A stretch of 64,000 nucleotides of DNA from Novosphingobium sp. AP12 (GTDB taxonomy: Bacteria > Pseudomonadota > Alphaproteobacteria > Sphingomonadales > Sphingomonadaceae). This document shows, in pieces, positions 33,710 to 42,277 of the stretch (position 1 is its first letter; every line of letters starts with the position of its first letter). Location of the stretch: contig NZ_AKKE01000126.1 in NCBI RefSeq assembly GCF_000281975.1, positions 20,638 to 84,637 of the forward strand. The letters run 5' to 3'. The notes under the pieces were generated by a model. That model had not been told where the DNA came from. It ran no database searches and was given only the letters and a program-made list of their open reading frames with translations. Position numbers and translations under genes: made by a program.

Positions 33710-34609
33710 TCAGGCCGCCTTGCGCCGCGACAGGATATCCCAGCAGAACACTGCGATCGCGGTCCAGATGAACAGGAAGCAGACCAGCTGGATCGGCCGC
33801 AGCGGCTCGCCGAAGACGAAGACGCTGAGGAAGAACAGCCCGGTCGGCGTCACGAACTGGATGAAGCCCAGCACCGAGAAGTCGAGCCGCCGCGCCGCGC
33901 TGGCGAACAGCATCAGCGGGATCGCCGTCAACGGCCCGGCGCAGGCCAGCAGCAGGTCGAGCCTCAGCGAACTGCCCATCGCCAGTCCCTGAGGGCTTGC
34001 CGCCTGCCATGCCAGCAGGCCGAGGCCCGGCACCAGCAGGACGAGGGTCTCCACCGTCAGCCCAGGCAGCGCGTCCACCGGCGCCAGCTTGCGCACGAGG
34101 CCGTAGCCCGCGAAGCTGAATGCCATGACGAGGCTGATCCACAGCGTCTCCAGCGCGCCCTGCGCCAGCAGCGCCACGCCGATCGCGGCAAGGCCCACCG
34201 CGATCCACTGCCGCCGGGTCAGCTTCTCATGGAGGAAGACCGTGGCGGCCAGCACGTTGACCAGCGGGTTGATGTAATAGCCGAGGCTGGCCGCGAGGAC
34301 GTGCCCGTCCATGACCGCGATGACGTAAATCAACCAGTTGGCGCCGATCAGCAGCCCGCTCAGCGCCAGTGCGCCCAGGATGCGCGGGGTCGTCAGCGCG
34401 GCTTTCAGCGCCGCGCCCTGCCGGAACAGCAGGACCATCGCGAGACAGAACGGCAGCGTGAACAGCAGCCGCCAGACCACCACCTCGAACGGTGCCACTT
34501 CGTGCAGCAGCGCGAAGTAGAGCGGGAACAGCGACCATACCGCGTACGCGCCCAGCGCCTGCGGCAGGCCGGCGATCGTGCGGGTTTGGCGGGGCATGGT
34601 CTCGGGCAT
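33710..34609 (-). CDS. rarD: RarD-type EamA family transporter
   Basis: A membrane protein of 299 residues with about ten hydrophobic helices. LPQALGAYAVWSLFPLYFALL at the start, VVWRLLFTLPFCLA, GANWLIYVIAVMDGHVLAASLGYYINPL and VFLHEKLTRRQWIAVGLAAIGV are typical of RarD, a member of the drug/metabolite transporter superfamily whose substrate is unknown. ATG 34609 (MPETMPRQ) is preferred; the frame to 34675 adds a charged segment unlike the family. It is divergent from the glycine-zipper gene. Confidence 0.9.
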   Translation of the reverse strand: MPETMPRQTRTIAGLPQALGAYAVWSLFPLYFALLHEVAPFEVVVWRLLFTLPFCLAMVLLFRQGAALKAALTTPRILGALALSGLLIGANWLIYVIAVMDGHVLAASLGYYINPLVNVLAATVFLHEKLTRRQWIAVGLAAIGVALLAQGALETLWISLVMAFSFAGYGLVRKLAPVDALPGLTVETLVLLVPGLGLLAWQAASPQGLAMGSSLRLDLLLACAGPLTAIPLMLFASAARRLDFSVLGFIQFVTPTGLFFLSVFVFGEPLRPIQLVCFLFIWTAIAVFCWDILSRRKAA

Positions 34610-34659
34610 GGACGTGTCTCTGCGGGCGGCAGCGCCCGGAAGGTGGCCTTTAGGGGCGC

Positions 34660-34673
34660 GTTCGAATGCGAAC
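34660..34673. promoter_or_regulatory. Inverted repeat GTTCG-AATG-CGAAC
   Basis: Perfect 5-bp arms around AATG lie in the 222-base divergent gap between the rarD-like gene and the glycine-zipper gene. It might be an operator. It does not match the direct-repeat GTTC-N7-GTTC LexA box of alphaproteobacteria. The remainder of the gap has AT-rich patches compatible with promoters but none I would assert. Confidence 0.3.
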
Positions 34674-34831
34674 AACCGCTCGCACCATCGCCGCAGCGCC
34701 TTCGGCTCGTCGCAAAATCGAATTCTGACAGCGGCGTTGCGGATTGTTCAGAATAACCGGCCTAAAGATGAATGCAGACAGCGGATCGACTGAGATGGCC
34801 GGTTCGCCCTCACTTCGAGAGGAGAGATGTA

Positions 34832-35275
34832 ATGCACGCATTCTTCAAGGCTTCCGCCATCGCCGCCGCTGCCGCCAGCCTCGCAACCGCGATGCCCGCG
34901 ACTGCTGCGATCGCGGCTTACAACCCGGCCGCCAGCTTCACCGCTCCGGGCGAGCAGGTTTCCGACTATGGCCGCCAGCGTTATTCGAACGAGGATCGCC
35001 GCCGCGGCTACGGCAATTACGACCGCTATGATCGCCGCGACGACCGCCGCGATTATCGCAACAACGCCCGCTCGTGGCGCGGGAACGATGGCCGCTACTA
35101 CTGCCGCAAGTCGAACGGCACCACCGGCCTCCTGATCGGCGGCGCAGCGGGTGCCCTGCTGGGCCGCGGCATCGACACCCGCGGCGACCGCGCCACCGGC
35201 ACCCTGCTCGGTGCGGCTGCCGGCGCGCTGCTGGGCCGCGAGGTCGATCGCGGCGGCTCGAACAACTGCCGCTAA
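34832..35275 (+). CDS. Glycine zipper 2TM domain protein, exported
   Basis: A 147-residue secreted or outer-membrane protein. Residues 1-27 form a signal peptide (MHAFFKASAIAAAAASLATA, then AxA sites). A middle segment is rich in Arg, Asp and Tyr (YDRRDDRRDYRN), and the end has two glycine-zipper repeats, LLIGGAAGALLGRGID and LLGAAAGALLGREVD, similar to 17-kDa surface antigens. ATG 34832 follows AGAGGAGAG, a strong ribosome site. Its role in the envelope is not known. Confidence 0.87.
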   Translation: MHAFFKASAIAAAAASLATAMPATAAIAAYNPAASFTAPGEQVSDYGRQRYSNEDRRRGYGNYDRYDRRDDRRDYRNNARSWRGNDGRYYCRKSNGTTGLLIGGAAGALLGRGIDTRGDRATGTLLGAAAGALLGREVDRGGSNNCR

Positions 35276-35353
35276 AGCGCTCCTGAGCTCAGTTTCCCCG
35301 AGCGAACGGCGACGCAACGGGAAACCGTCCGGGCCCCATGTGCCCGGGCGGGG

Positions 35354-35385
35354 AGGGCGTCCGCTTCACGCGGGCGCCCTCTTCG
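35354..35385 (+). terminator. Hairpin after the glycine-zipper gene
   Basis: GGGCGTCCGC pairs with GCGGGCGCCC (one G-T pair) around TTCAC, then TCTTCG follows. It lies about 80 bases after the stop codon. The rest of the 247-base gap carries another GGGCCC-type hairpin and an AT-richer patch near 35456-35480 that may hold the next promoter. Confidence 0.5.
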
Positions 35386-35522
35386 CGTGCGTAATGCCGG
35401 CGGGTGCGACCTTCCCGAAATGGGACGCGGAGCACAGGCGGCTGGCACTCAACGGGTTTTTCGCGTTTTCCTCCGACATGCAACGATGTGGCCCGCCTGT
35501 GGCCGGACGAAGGAATGCGCCG

Positions 35523-36236
35523 ATGAAGACCCCCGCCCGTCTCGCCGTAATCGGTCTCGCCGGAACGCTGCTGCTCGCCGGCTGCGATTCGAACAAGGGC
35601 GCGCCGGACCCGGTCGAGACCGATCCCGCGCTCAGCGGCGCGCTCGGCGACCAGATCATGGTCGATCCCGAGATGGCGGGCGAGCAGGGTGCGGCGGTCG
35701 CCCCGAACGGCGGGCAGATCACCATCCCCCCGCAGGACCGCACGCCCGAAGCGATCGCGGCGGCGAAGAAGCAGGCCGCGCAGATGGTCGGCGGATCGCT
35801 CAAGCCGGCCCCGGCCCCCGCGCAGGGCGGCGCCAACGCACTGGCCGCGAGCGCGGCGACGGCGGCTCAGGTGGCGCAAGGCTCGAAGGCCGCCAGCGCC
35901 GATTGCTCGGCCAAGGTCCAGTATTCGAACACCTGGGCGGCCAAGCTCCCCGCCGAACTGCCGGTCTATCCGCGCGGCGCGGTGCAGGAAGCGGCGGGCA
36001 TCGACGGCAATGGCTGCGCGCTGCGCGTCGTCAACTTCGCGACGCCGGTGAGCGTGGGTGACGTCATCAGCTTCTATTACACCAAGGCGGCCGCCGCCGG
36101 TTACGGCGCCGAATACAAGCTTGACGGCGGCGACCATGTGCTCGGCGGGCGCAAGGGCGGCAAGGCCTACGTGGTCTATGCGCGCAAGCTGGCGAGCGGG
36201 CTGACCGAAGTCGATCTGGTGGCAAGCGGGAACTAA
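35523..36236 (+). CDS. Putative lipoprotein of unknown function
   Basis: A 237-residue protein with a lipoprotein signal: MKTPARLAVIGLAGTLLLAGC, Cys 21 being the lipidation site. The mature N-terminal half is low in complexity (Ala, Pro, Gln). The C-terminal half is more ordered, with two cysteines (ADCSAKVQ and GCALRVVNF) and the segment VGDVISFYYTKAAAAGYGAEY, which resembles proteins with a small alpha-beta fold. I do not recognise the family. ATG 35523 is the only start that leaves the signal at the N-terminus. Confidence 0.8.
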   Translation: MKTPARLAVIGLAGTLLLAGCDSNKGAPDPVETDPALSGALGDQIMVDPEMAGEQGAAVAPNGGQITIPPQDRTPEAIAAAKKQAAQMVGGSLKPAPAPAQGGANALAASAATAAQVAQGSKAASADCSAKVQYSNTWAAKLPAELPVYPRGAVQEAAGIDGNGCALRVVNFATPVSVGDVISFYYTKAAAAGYGAEYKLDGGDHVLGGRKGGKAYVVYARKLASGLTEVDLVASGN

Positions 36237-36246
36237 GGGCGCCCGC

Positions 36247-37656
36247 TCAGTTCAATCCCACCCCTATCACTGCGCGCGGCTGTTCCATCTCGCCCGAGGC
36301 GACGGGGTAGGCGCAGTAGTCCGCCGCATAGTAGCCTGTAGGCCGGTGATTGCCTGAGAGGCCGACGCCGCCCATCGGCGCGGAGTGGCTCGGGCCCACG
36401 GTGGCGCGGTTCCAGTTGACGATCCCGGCGCGCACGTTGGCCCAGAAGCGGTTGTATTCCTGCGGTGTGCCCCCCACCAGCGCGGCGGCGAGGCCGTAGC
36501 GGGTGGCGTTGGCCTCTGCGATCGCCTCGTCAAAGTCGGAGACGCGGATCACCTGGAGGATCGGGCCGAACAGTTCGACATCGGGGCGGTCCTTCATGGC
36601 GGTCACGTCGATGATCGCGGGGCTGAGGAACGGCAGCGTATCGTGCACGCGCACCAGATGCTTGATCGCCTTCCCGCCGTGGCTGAGGAGGTAGAGGAAG
36701 CTCTCGGTCAGCCCGTCGGCGGCGGCATTGTCGATCACCGGGCCCATGAACGGGGCGGGCTCGTCGAACGGCGCGCCGACGATTACGCGGTCCGCCAGCG
36801 CCTTCACCTCGCTCATCACCGCGTCGTACATCGTGTCACGCACGAACAGCCGGCGCGCGGCGGTGCAGCGCTGGCCGGCAGTGGCAAAGGCGGACTGGAC
36901 GATGAGCGCCGCAGCGTCGGTCAGCTTGGGCGTGTCCCAGACCACCATCGCGTTGTTGCCGCCCATTTCCAGCGCGACCATCTTGTCGGGCCGCGCGGCG
37001 AGGCGGCGGTTGATGGCGATGCCGGTGCTGGCCGAGCCGGTGAACAGCACCCCGTCCACGCCCTCGTGCGCGACGAAGGCAGAGCCCTCGGCCGGGCCCC
37101 CGGGGGCGAACTGCATGACGGCGGCGGAGATTCCCGCCCGGTGGAAGCACCGCGCCAGCACTTCGCCCGAAGCCGGAGCGCGCTCGCTCGGCTTGAAGAT
37201 CACCGCATTGCCCGCGATCAGCGCGGGCACGATGTGGGCATTGGCGAGATGCGCGGGGTAGTTGAAGGGGCTGAGCACCACCAGCACGCCGTGCGGCTTG
37301 TGGCGGACCGCCATCGTTCCCTGCAGCGCCGAATCGAGCTTCCGCTGGGCGGTGCGCTCCGCATACGAGCGGATCGAGACCTCAACTTTGCCGATCACCG
37401 CGTCCACTTCGGCGCGCGCTTCCCACAAGGGCTTGCCCACTTCGCGGGCGATCGTGGTGGCCAGTTTCTCGGCGTCCTTGCGCACTTCATTGGCGAAGCG
37501 GCGCATCAGTTCCATGCGGGTGGAGAGCGGCTGCGCGGCCCAGGCGGGCCACGCGCGGCGCGCGCGCGACACGGTCTCGTCGACGTCGGCCACGGGCCCA
37601 CGCCAGACTTCCGCGCCGGTGGCGGGCTCCCACGAGATGACTTCGGCCTTGCTCAC
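36247..37656 (-). CDS. astD: Succinylglutamate-semialdehyde dehydrogenase
   Basis: AstD oxidises N-succinylglutamate semialdehyde in the AST arginine degradation route. It is an aldehyde dehydrogenase with VVLSPFNYPAHLANAHIVPA, ALEMGGNNAMVVWDTP and AGQRCTAARRLFV (catalytic Cys). The PTGYYAADYCAYPVAS ending is typical of AstD. GTG 37656 (SKAEVISWEPATGAEVWRG) is chosen for its GAGAGGA site and family length (469); an in-frame ATG at 37725 is possible. No other ast gene is in the window. It is downstream of selO on the same strand. Confidence 0.87.
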   Translation of the reverse strand: MSKAEVISWEPATGAEVWRGPVADVDETVSRARRAWPAWAAQPLSTRMELMRRFANEVRKDAEKLATTIAREVGKPLWEARAEVDAVIGKVEVSIRSYAERTAQRKLDSALQGTMAVRHKPHGVLVVLSPFNYPAHLANAHIVPALIAGNAVIFKPSERAPASGEVLARCFHRAGISAAVMQFAPGGPAEGSAFVAHEGVDGVLFTGSASTGIAINRRLAARPDKMVALEMGGNNAMVVWDTPKLTDAAALIVQSAFATAGQRCTAARRLFVRDTMYDAVMSEVKALADRVIVGAPFDEPAPFMGPVIDNAAADGLTESFLYLLSHGGKAIKHLVRVHDTLPFLSPAIIDVTAMKDRPDVELFGPILQVIRVSDFDEAIAEANATRYGLAAALVGGTPQEYNRFWANVRAGIVNWNRATVGPSHSAPMGGVGLSGNHRPTGYYAADYCAYPVASGEMEQPRAVIGVGLN

Positions 37657-37830
37657 GTTCCTCTCGGGTCCCTGTCCGCGATGTGTCCCGCTGGCCGGTG
37701 GGGGCGGGCCTGCGCCCGTGTCCATGACTGAACCGTTCATCGCGGCCAATGATCCGTTAACTGTAATGTGTCGAGATTTCACGACCTTGGCACAGGTATT
37801 CCTACCGTGGTGCTAACGGGCCGACATTCG

Positions 37831-39246
37831 TCACGCGCCGGCACGGCCTTGCCCCGCCGGTGCGGGCGCGGGGCCGAGGTTTGCGCCGAGCCGGCGAATT
37901 GCCGCCACCTTGGCGTGGAGTTCGGTCCAGTCGTCGTCGGTGTCGATCGCGGACCAGATGCGCTCGACCTCGTCGACGAGAACGCCGGGAGGGGCGTCCT
38001 CGCGCCAGAGCGGATCGTCGGTCTGGGCGGAAGGCTCGTAGCCGCGCAGGATCGCGCCGAAGTCGCCGTCGCCCGGATTACGGCCCGAGCGGTGGTCGAA
38101 GAAGAACTGCTCGGGCGCCGCGCCGCTGGCGACCATGCTGGCCTCGGCCGCCTGGATCAGCGCGGTGTCGGCCTCGGCCCCGCGCGATTCCACGCCGAGG
38201 CGCCAAGTGAAACGGCGGGCCATGGCCTCCTGGTACAGCGGCCCGAAGCGGTCGAGGGCGGCGACCAGCGGCGCGGTTTCAGCAAGCTGGCGGAGCGCCA
38301 CCGCGAGCTGGCCGCAGTTCCACAGCAGCGCCTCGGGCTGGCGGCCGAAGGCGTAGAGGCCGGAGTGGTCGAAATAGGCGGCGGTGAAGCGCGGGTCCCA
38401 GCGCGGCAGCCAGCGCCACGGGCCATAGTCGAAGCTCTCGCCCGAAATGTTCATGTTGTCGGTGTTGAGCACGCCGTGGACGAAGCCCGCGACCATCCAC
38501 GAGGCGGCAAGGTCCGCCAGCCGCTCGACCACCTGGTGCAGCAGGATGACAGCCGGCTCGTCCCGTCCGGGCACGTCTTCGGGCGGCAGGCTGCCGGGGT
38601 AGGTTTCGAGGCTGTAGGCGACCAGCGCTGCCAGATGGTCCTTCTCCTCCAGTACCGCGAGCCGCTGGAAGCTGCCGATGCGGATGTGCCCGTGCGAGAG
38701 GCGCACCATCACCGCCGAGCGGGTAGGCGAGGGCTCGTCGCCGCGCCACAGCGCCTCGCCGGTCTCGATCACCGAGAAGGTCTTGCTGGTATGGACGCCC
38801 AGCGCCTCGAGCATTTCGGTGGCGAGGATCTCGCGCACCGCGCCTTTCAGCGTCAGCCGGCCGTCGCCGTCGCGGCTCCACGGGGTCTGGCCCGAACCCT
38901 TGGTGCCGAGGTCGAGCAGGCGATCCTGCGCGTCTCGCATCTGCGCGAACAGAAACCCGCGCCCGTCGCCGAGGTCGGGGTTGTAGTTGCGGAACTGGTG
39001 GCCGTGATAACGCAGTGCCAGCGGCTGGGGCAGGTTGCCCGGAAGCGGTTCGAAACGGCCGAAGTGAGCGGTCCACTGCGCATCGTCGAGAGTGTCGAGA
39101 CCCACGGCGGCTGCCCAGCGGTCGTTGCGGAAGCGCAGTTCGGTCTTCGGGAAGTCGGCGGGGTGGACCGGGTCGGCGACCCATCCTGCGATCGCCTCGA
39201 TGCGCGGGTCGGGGCGGTAGGGCGCGGCTTGCGGTTCGCTGTGCAT
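37831..39246 (-). CDS. selO: Protein adenylyltransferase SelO (YdiU/UPF0061)
   Basis: SelO is a pseudokinase-fold enzyme that transfers AMP to protein hydroxyls and acts in redox stress. The 471-residue protein shows RYHGHQFRNYNPDLGDGRG, DLGTKGSGQTPWSRDGDGRL with the nucleotide-binding Lys and Arg, TLKGAVREILATEMLEALGV and NTDNMNISGESFDYGPW with the metal-binding Asn and Asp. The C-terminal selenocysteine of mitochondrial SelO is absent, as usual in bacteria. The start at 39246 is divergent from the hydrolase gene. A 174-base gap separates it from astD. Confidence 0.95.
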   Translation of the reverse strand: MHSEPQAAPYRPDPRIEAIAGWVADPVHPADFPKTELRFRNDRWAAAVGLDTLDDAQWTAHFGRFEPLPGNLPQPLALRYHGHQFRNYNPDLGDGRGFLFAQMRDAQDRLLDLGTKGSGQTPWSRDGDGRLTLKGAVREILATEMLEALGVHTSKTFSVIETGEALWRGDEPSPTRSAVMVRLSHGHIRIGSFQRLAVLEEKDHLAALVAYSLETYPGSLPPEDVPGRDEPAVILLHQVVERLADLAASWMVAGFVHGVLNTDNMNISGESFDYGPWRWLPRWDPRFTAAYFDHSGLYAFGRQPEALLWNCGQLAVALRQLAETAPLVAALDRFGPLYQEAMARRFTWRLGVESRGAEADTALIQAAEASMVASGAAPEQFFFDHRSGRNPGDGDFGAILRGYEPSAQTDDPLWREDAPPGVLVDEVERIWSAIDTDDDWTELHAKVAAIRRLGANLGPAPAPAGQGRAGA

Positions 39247-39331
39247 CAGGCGATAGTGGGGCCCCGGTGCCCGCCGATCAAGCGCGGCGGTTTTCTTTGT
39301 TTTTTAGCGTTTGAAGGGTAGCCGCTCGGGC

Positions 39332-40210
39332 ATGAAGGTTTTCGAAGATCGCTTCTGGACGAGCCGCGACGGTCTCAAGCTGCACTTCCGCGATTATGCC
39401 GGGCCCGAAGGGGGCGGCGGGCGGCTGCCGGTGCTCTGCCTCCACGGACTGACCCGCAACGCCCGCGACTTCGATGTGCTGGCGCCCCGCCTCGCCGCGA
39501 CGCACCGCGTCATCTGCCCCGACCTGCGCGGCCGCGGCGACAGCGAATATGCCCGCGATTCGGCGACCTACACTCCCATGCAATATTGCGACGACGTGCT
39601 GGCGCTGCTGGAGCAGGAAGGCGTCGACCGCTTCGTCGCGATCGGCACCTCGCTCGGCGGGCTGATGACGATGGGCCTCGCCACCGTCATCCCCGAGCGG
39701 ATCGCGGGCGCGGTGATCAACGACGTCGGGCCATGGCTCGAACCGATGGGTCTCGCGCGGATCAAGGACTACGTCGGGCAGGGCCGTTCCTTCGCGACCT
39801 GGGTCCACGCCGCGCGCGGGCTCGAGGATACGCAAGGCGCCGCCCACCCCGGCCACACTCTCGACTTCTGGATCGGCATGGCCAAGCGGCTGATGACGGT
39901 CGCCGGCAACGGGCGCGTGGTGTTCGACTACGACATGAAGATCGCCGAGCCGTTCCTTGCCCTCGATGTGGACGACCAGCCCGACCTATGGCCTGCCTGG
40001 GACGCTTTAGGTGCGGCCAAGGTCACGGTCGTGCGCGGTGCGAGATCGGACCTTCTTTCGGCGGCGACGCTTGATGAAATGGTGCGCCGCATCCCCTCCA
40101 CCGAAGCGCTGACGCTCCCCGATGTGGGCCACGCGCCGACCCTGGACGAGCCCGAATCGGTGGCCGCGATCGAGCGTCTGCTGGCCCGGGTCGATGGGGG
40201 GCTTGGCTGA
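39332..40210 (+). CDS. Alpha/beta hydrolase
   Basis: A 292-residue alpha/beta-fold hydrolase. LPVLCLHGLTRNARDFD is the oxyanion-hole HG region, GTSLGGLMTMGLA the nucleophile elbow with Ser, and LPDVGHAPTLDEPE carries the catalytic His. ATG 39332 (MKVFEDRFWTSRDGLKLHFRDY) matches the family start; the TTG at 39311 is less likely. It may be an esterase or act on a small ester; substrate unknown. It is followed two bases later by a glycosyltransferase. Confidence 0.9.
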   Translation: MKVFEDRFWTSRDGLKLHFRDYAGPEGGGGRLPVLCLHGLTRNARDFDVLAPRLAATHRVICPDLRGRGDSEYARDSATYTPMQYCDDVLALLEQEGVDRFVAIGTSLGGLMTMGLATVIPERIAGAVINDVGPWLEPMGLARIKDYVGQGRSFATWVHAARGLEDTQGAAHPGHTLDFWIGMAKRLMTVAGNGRVVFDYDMKIAEPFLALDVDDQPDLWPAWDALGAAKVTVVRGARSDLLSAATLDEMVRRIPSTEALTLPDVGHAPTLDEPESVAAIERLLARVDGGLG

Positions 40211-40212
40211 AC

Positions 40213-41340
40213 TTGCGGGTTCTCCACCTCCATTCCAGCTTCTCCGCAGGCGGCAAGGAACTGCGCGCCGCGCGGTTGATGAACGTCTTCGGCGCCGGGA
40301 TTGAGCACACCGTCGTCTCCGCCCAGCCCGGGGCGTTCGGGGCGAAAGTGGCGCTGGATCCGGCGCTGAAGGTTGAATTTCCCGAGGATTTCCCAAGCCT
40401 CCAAGGCCGTCCCACCCCTCTGCGATTGCTGCGGATCGCCTGGGCCATGCGGGGGTTCGACCTCGTCCTGACCTACAACTGGGGCGCGATGGACGCCGTT
40501 CTCGCCCACCGCCTCTACGCCCGCCTGCTGCGCCTGCCGCCTCTGGTCCACCACGAGGACGGCTTCAACGAGGACGAGGCGAGCGGCCTGAAGCCGAGGC
40601 GTAACCTGTTCCGCCGCCTCGCCCTGGCGCGGGCCTCGGCGCTGGTGGTACCGTCCCGCCGGCTGGAGGGCATCGCGCTGCGAGCCTGGAAGCAGCCGCG
40701 CCGCCGGGTTCGCCTCATCATCAACGGCATCCCCGTCGCCGCCTATCGTGAGCCTCCGCCGGCTGATGCTATCCCCGGCCTCGCCAAGGCGCCGGGCGAG
40801 AAGTGGGTCGGCACTCTCGCGGGGCTGCGCGCCGTCAAGAACCTGCCCAGTCTTGTGCGTGCCTTCGCCGGCCTCCCGCCCGAATGGCGACTGGTGATCC
40901 TGGGCGAAGGCCCCGAACGCGCCGCCATCGAGGCGCAGGCCAAGACCTGCGGTATCGCCGACCGGGTCTACCTCCCTGGCTTCGTTCCCGACCCGTCGCG
41001 CGCGGTCGGGCTGTTCGACTTCTTCGCGCTTTCCTCCGACAGCGAGCAGTTCCCCATCTCTGTAGTCGAGGCCATGGCGGCGGGCCTAGCGGTCGCCTCC
41101 CCGGCGGTCGGCGACGTCGCCGCGATGGTATCGGGGGAAAACCGCAGCTACGTCACGCCCCCTGGTGACGAGGCGGCGCTCGCCTGGGCGATGTCCGAAC
41201 TGGCGGGAGACGAGGCCCTGCGCGCCGCCGTAGGTGAGGCCAACCGCGCATGCGCCGAGGCGCAATACGACGAGGACGCGATGATTAGCGCCTATGCCGC
41301 GGTCTATGGCACCGCTATGGGCCAATCTCGTTTCCCCTGA
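40213..41340 (+). CDS. Glycosyltransferase family 4-like protein
   Basis: A 375-residue GT-B glycosyltransferase. The start RVLHLHSSFSAGGKELRAARLMN is the group-1 N-terminal loop, VGTLAGLRAVKNLPSLVRAFAGL the hinge into the C-terminal domain, and VYLPGFVPDPSRAVGLFDFFALSSDSEQFPISVVEAMAAGLAV holds the E-x7-E donor-binding motif. The TTG start at 40213 has GGGGGG upstream and sits two bases after the hydrolase stop. It probably builds a surface glycan; donor and acceptor are unknown. Confidence 0.88.
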   Translation: MRVLHLHSSFSAGGKELRAARLMNVFGAGIEHTVVSAQPGAFGAKVALDPALKVEFPEDFPSLQGRPTPLRLLRIAWAMRGFDLVLTYNWGAMDAVLAHRLYARLLRLPPLVHHEDGFNEDEASGLKPRRNLFRRLALARASALVVPSRRLEGIALRAWKQPRRRVRLIINGIPVAAYREPPPADAIPGLAKAPGEKWVGTLAGLRAVKNLPSLVRAFAGLPPEWRLVILGEGPERAAIEAQAKTCGIADRVYLPGFVPDPSRAVGLFDFFALSSDSEQFPISVVEAMAAGLAVASPAVGDVAAMVSGENRSYVTPPGDEAALAWAMSELAGDEALRAAVGEANRACAEAQYDEDAMISAYAAVYGTAMGQSRFP

Positions 41341-41462
41341 GCGAATCTCCGTTCAGCGGCGCTTCACGCCGGGACATGCACCGACATCCCCGTTGAAAAG
41401 CCCTGTCCATTCGCTAAACACCCCCGCACCATCCCGATTTTTCCGCAGAAAGCGCCCGAATC

Positions 41463-42254
41463 TTGGCTCTGCCTCCCGACAACTCCACCCCTTCGACCGT
41501 GCGTGACGCCGCCCAGCGCGAGGTCTTCCTGCGCGAAGTCGACGAAGCCGTCCGCCAGGACCAGCTCGAAGGCTTCATGAGCCGCTACGGCAAGGCGCTG
41601 CTGGCTGTCATCGTCATCGGCCTGCTGGCTTTCGCCGGCTGGATCTACTGGGATCACCGCCAGACCAAGGCGCGCGAGGAGCGGGCCGAGGCTTACGTGC
41701 AAGCGCTCGACAGCCTCCAGTCGGAGAACCTCGACGCCGCGAAGGCGAAGCTGGCGCCGATCGCCGCCGCTTCGGGCTCGGACGCCAACGTCACCTCGGC
41801 GCGCCTGCTGCTCGGCGGGATCGCCTTGCGCCAGGAACGCAAAGCCGACGCGCTCAAGCTGTTCCGCCAGGTCTCTGCGGACACCAGCGCCCCGCAGCCG
41901 ATGCGCGACCTCGCCAGCGTGCGCGAAATCGGTGCCGATTTCGATGCAATGAAGCCGCAGGACGTGGTCGATCGCCTCAAGCCGCTCGCGGTGCCGGGCA
42001 ACGCATGGTTCGGCGTCGCGGGCGAGATGGTGGGCATGGCCTACCTCAAGCTGGGCAAGCAGGACCAGGCCGGTCCGCTGTTCGCGGCCATCGCCAAGGA
42101 CGAGAAGGTCGAGCAGGGCCTGCGCAGCCGCGCGCGCCAGCTCGCTGCCGTTCTGGGCGTCGATGCGGTCGACGATGTCGTCGACGAAAAGGGCGAGCCG
42201 CTGAACAAGCCGGCCGCCAAGGTGTCCGCCGAAGACGCGGACGCTGGAGAATGA
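41463..42254 (+). CDS. YfgM-like tetratricopeptide membrane protein
   Basis: A 263-residue protein with one N-terminal transmembrane helix (LLAVIVIGLLAFAGWIYWD, residues about 41-60) and a large extracytoplasmic part with TPR-like helices rich in Ala. The AQREVFLREVDEAVRQDQLEGF start is typical of the alphaproteobacterial YfgM group, SecYEG-associated proteins involved in outer-membrane protein traffic. A TTG at 41463 serves as start; no earlier one fits. bamB follows 23 bases later, the usual arrangement. Confidence 0.85.
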   Translation: MALPPDNSTPSTVRDAAQREVFLREVDEAVRQDQLEGFMSRYGKALLAVIVIGLLAFAGWIYWDHRQTKAREERAEAYVQALDSLQSENLDAAKAKLAPIAAASGSDANVTSARLLLGGIALRQERKADALKLFRQVSADTSAPQPMRDLASVREIGADFDAMKPQDVVDRLKPLAVPGNAWFGVAGEMVGMAYLKLGKQDQAGPLFAAIAKDEKVEQGLRSRARQLAAVLGVDAVDDVVDEKGEPLNKPAAKVSAEDADAGE

Positions 42255-42277
42255 GCCTGTCTCGTGAGGATATTCGC

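Noticed and set aside
34660..34673. GTTCG-AATG-CGAAC as a LexA/SOS box
   Set aside because: Alphaproteobacterial LexA uses a direct repeat GTTC-N7-GTTC; this is an inverted repeat, so it is listed only as a possible operator.
36385..37731. 448-codon plus-strand frame opposite astD
   Set aside because: Composition typical of an antisense frame and no recognisable domain.
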